Source of the DNA: SG-bin7 sp964498095
GTDB lineage: Bacteria; Bdellovibrionota; Bdellovibrionia; Bdellovibrionales; SG-bin7
Length of the DNA: 64,000 bases
Assembly (NCBI GenBank): GCA_964498095.1
Contig: CAZCFY010000001.1
Span: 248,001 to 312,000 of the forward strand
Reading direction: 5' to 3'
Each line of letters begins with the position of its first letter. The first letter of the stretch is position 1. The position numbers were made by a program, and so were the translations under genes. Below are positions 63,841-64,000 of this stretch, one piece after another. A model generated the notes under the pieces. It ran no database searches and was not told the origin of the DNA. It saw only the letters and a program-made list of their open reading frames with translations.

Positions 63841-63904
63841 ATCTCGATGTTGCCACTACAAAAGACCAGTGTAAAGTATAACCAGTTAAAACAAAGGAGA
63901 TTTG

Positions 63905-64000
63905 ATGTCGCATTTAGCTCTCACCCAGTTCTCCCCCGAGGAAATTGATTTTGCCGAAGCCGTGCGATCCTTCGCTCAGGCCGAAATTAAACCGCTCGTT
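63905..64000 (+). CDS. Acyl-CoA dehydrogenase, N-terminus only
   Basis: 32 codons visible from the ATG at 63905, preceded by AGGAG. The sequence SPEEIDFAEAVRSFAQAEIK fits the N-terminal helical domain of acyl-CoA dehydrogenases. The rest lies beyond the window. It is divergent from the B12-binding gene, with 64 bp between starts, hinting at an acyl-CoA catabolism locus to the right. Confidence 0.6.
   Translation, partial: MSHLALTQFSPEEIDFAEAVRSFAQAEIKPLV

Noticed and set aside
1..64000. tRNA or rRNA genes
   Set aside because: The gaps between genes were scanned by eye and none showed a cloverleaf or rRNA sequence.

Overview
The window is a gene-dense (few gaps, none above 300 bp without a gene), moderate-GC chromosomal segment of a Gram-negative didermic bacterium. 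The closest fit by gene content is a member of the Bdellovibrionota (Bdellovibrio-like). This rests on a TIGR02147-family regulator, many short lipoproteins with Asn-Cys or Gly-Cys lipoboxes, S74-type tail-fibre-like surface proteins, pilin-like proteins and small secreted HExxx-G proteins. It is an inference from gene families; no rRNA is present to test it. No tRNA, rRNA, CRISPR array, prophage or insertion sequence was seen.

Layout. 1-17.3 kb is an exported-protein region: a pilin-like gene cut by the window edge, two paralogous pectate-lyase-like proteins, a Tat-exported protein, a 1269-residue S74 autoprocessing surface protein, a LamG lipoprotein, a TPR/winged-helix regulator and several lipoproteins. 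17.5-23.9 kb is a chemosensory operon (cheW, receptor, cheA, cheR, cheB) with no cheY; its CheB carries an N-terminal CheD-like domain without the catalytic Cys. 24-28.5 kb holds secreted proteins (one with a caspase-like His/Cys arrangement, one DUF3011), a family-5 uracil-DNA glycosylase and an acyltransferase-3 membrane protein. 28.5-33.7 kb is a minor-pilin locus with PilX-like and PilW-like genes divergent from a 993-residue giant prepilin and a HAMP-only membrane protein.

34.7-37.4 kb is an envelope operon (lytic transglycosylase lipoprotein, PilZ protein, RskA-like protein). It is followed by a 1191-residue zinc metalloprotease lipoprotein, a beta-barrel protein, a coiled-coil secreted protein, a class C beta-lactamase-like hydrolase, acetyl-CoA synthetase with an FAD protein, and a thioesterase. 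51.1-54.9 kb runs manC, fecR-like, M14 amidase, dapD and a GNAT gene. 55-57.4 kb is a compact cassette: TIGR02147 regulator behind two overlapping dyads, then two secreted paralogues, the second apparently frameshifted.

57.6-63.8 kb on the minus strand is a long envelope-lipid operon: B12-binding protein, barrel-like protein, RidA, YdcF, MlaE, MlaF, MlaD, an unknown gene and a LolC/E permease. The MlaF-like ATPase lacks most hydrolysis residues. The window ends in the start of an acyl-CoA dehydrogenase.

The candidates I consider most worth pursuing are the degenerate MlaF-like ATPase, the CheD-like/CheB fusion, the giant pilin locus, the caspase-like secreted protein and the TIGR02147 cassette with its operator-like array.
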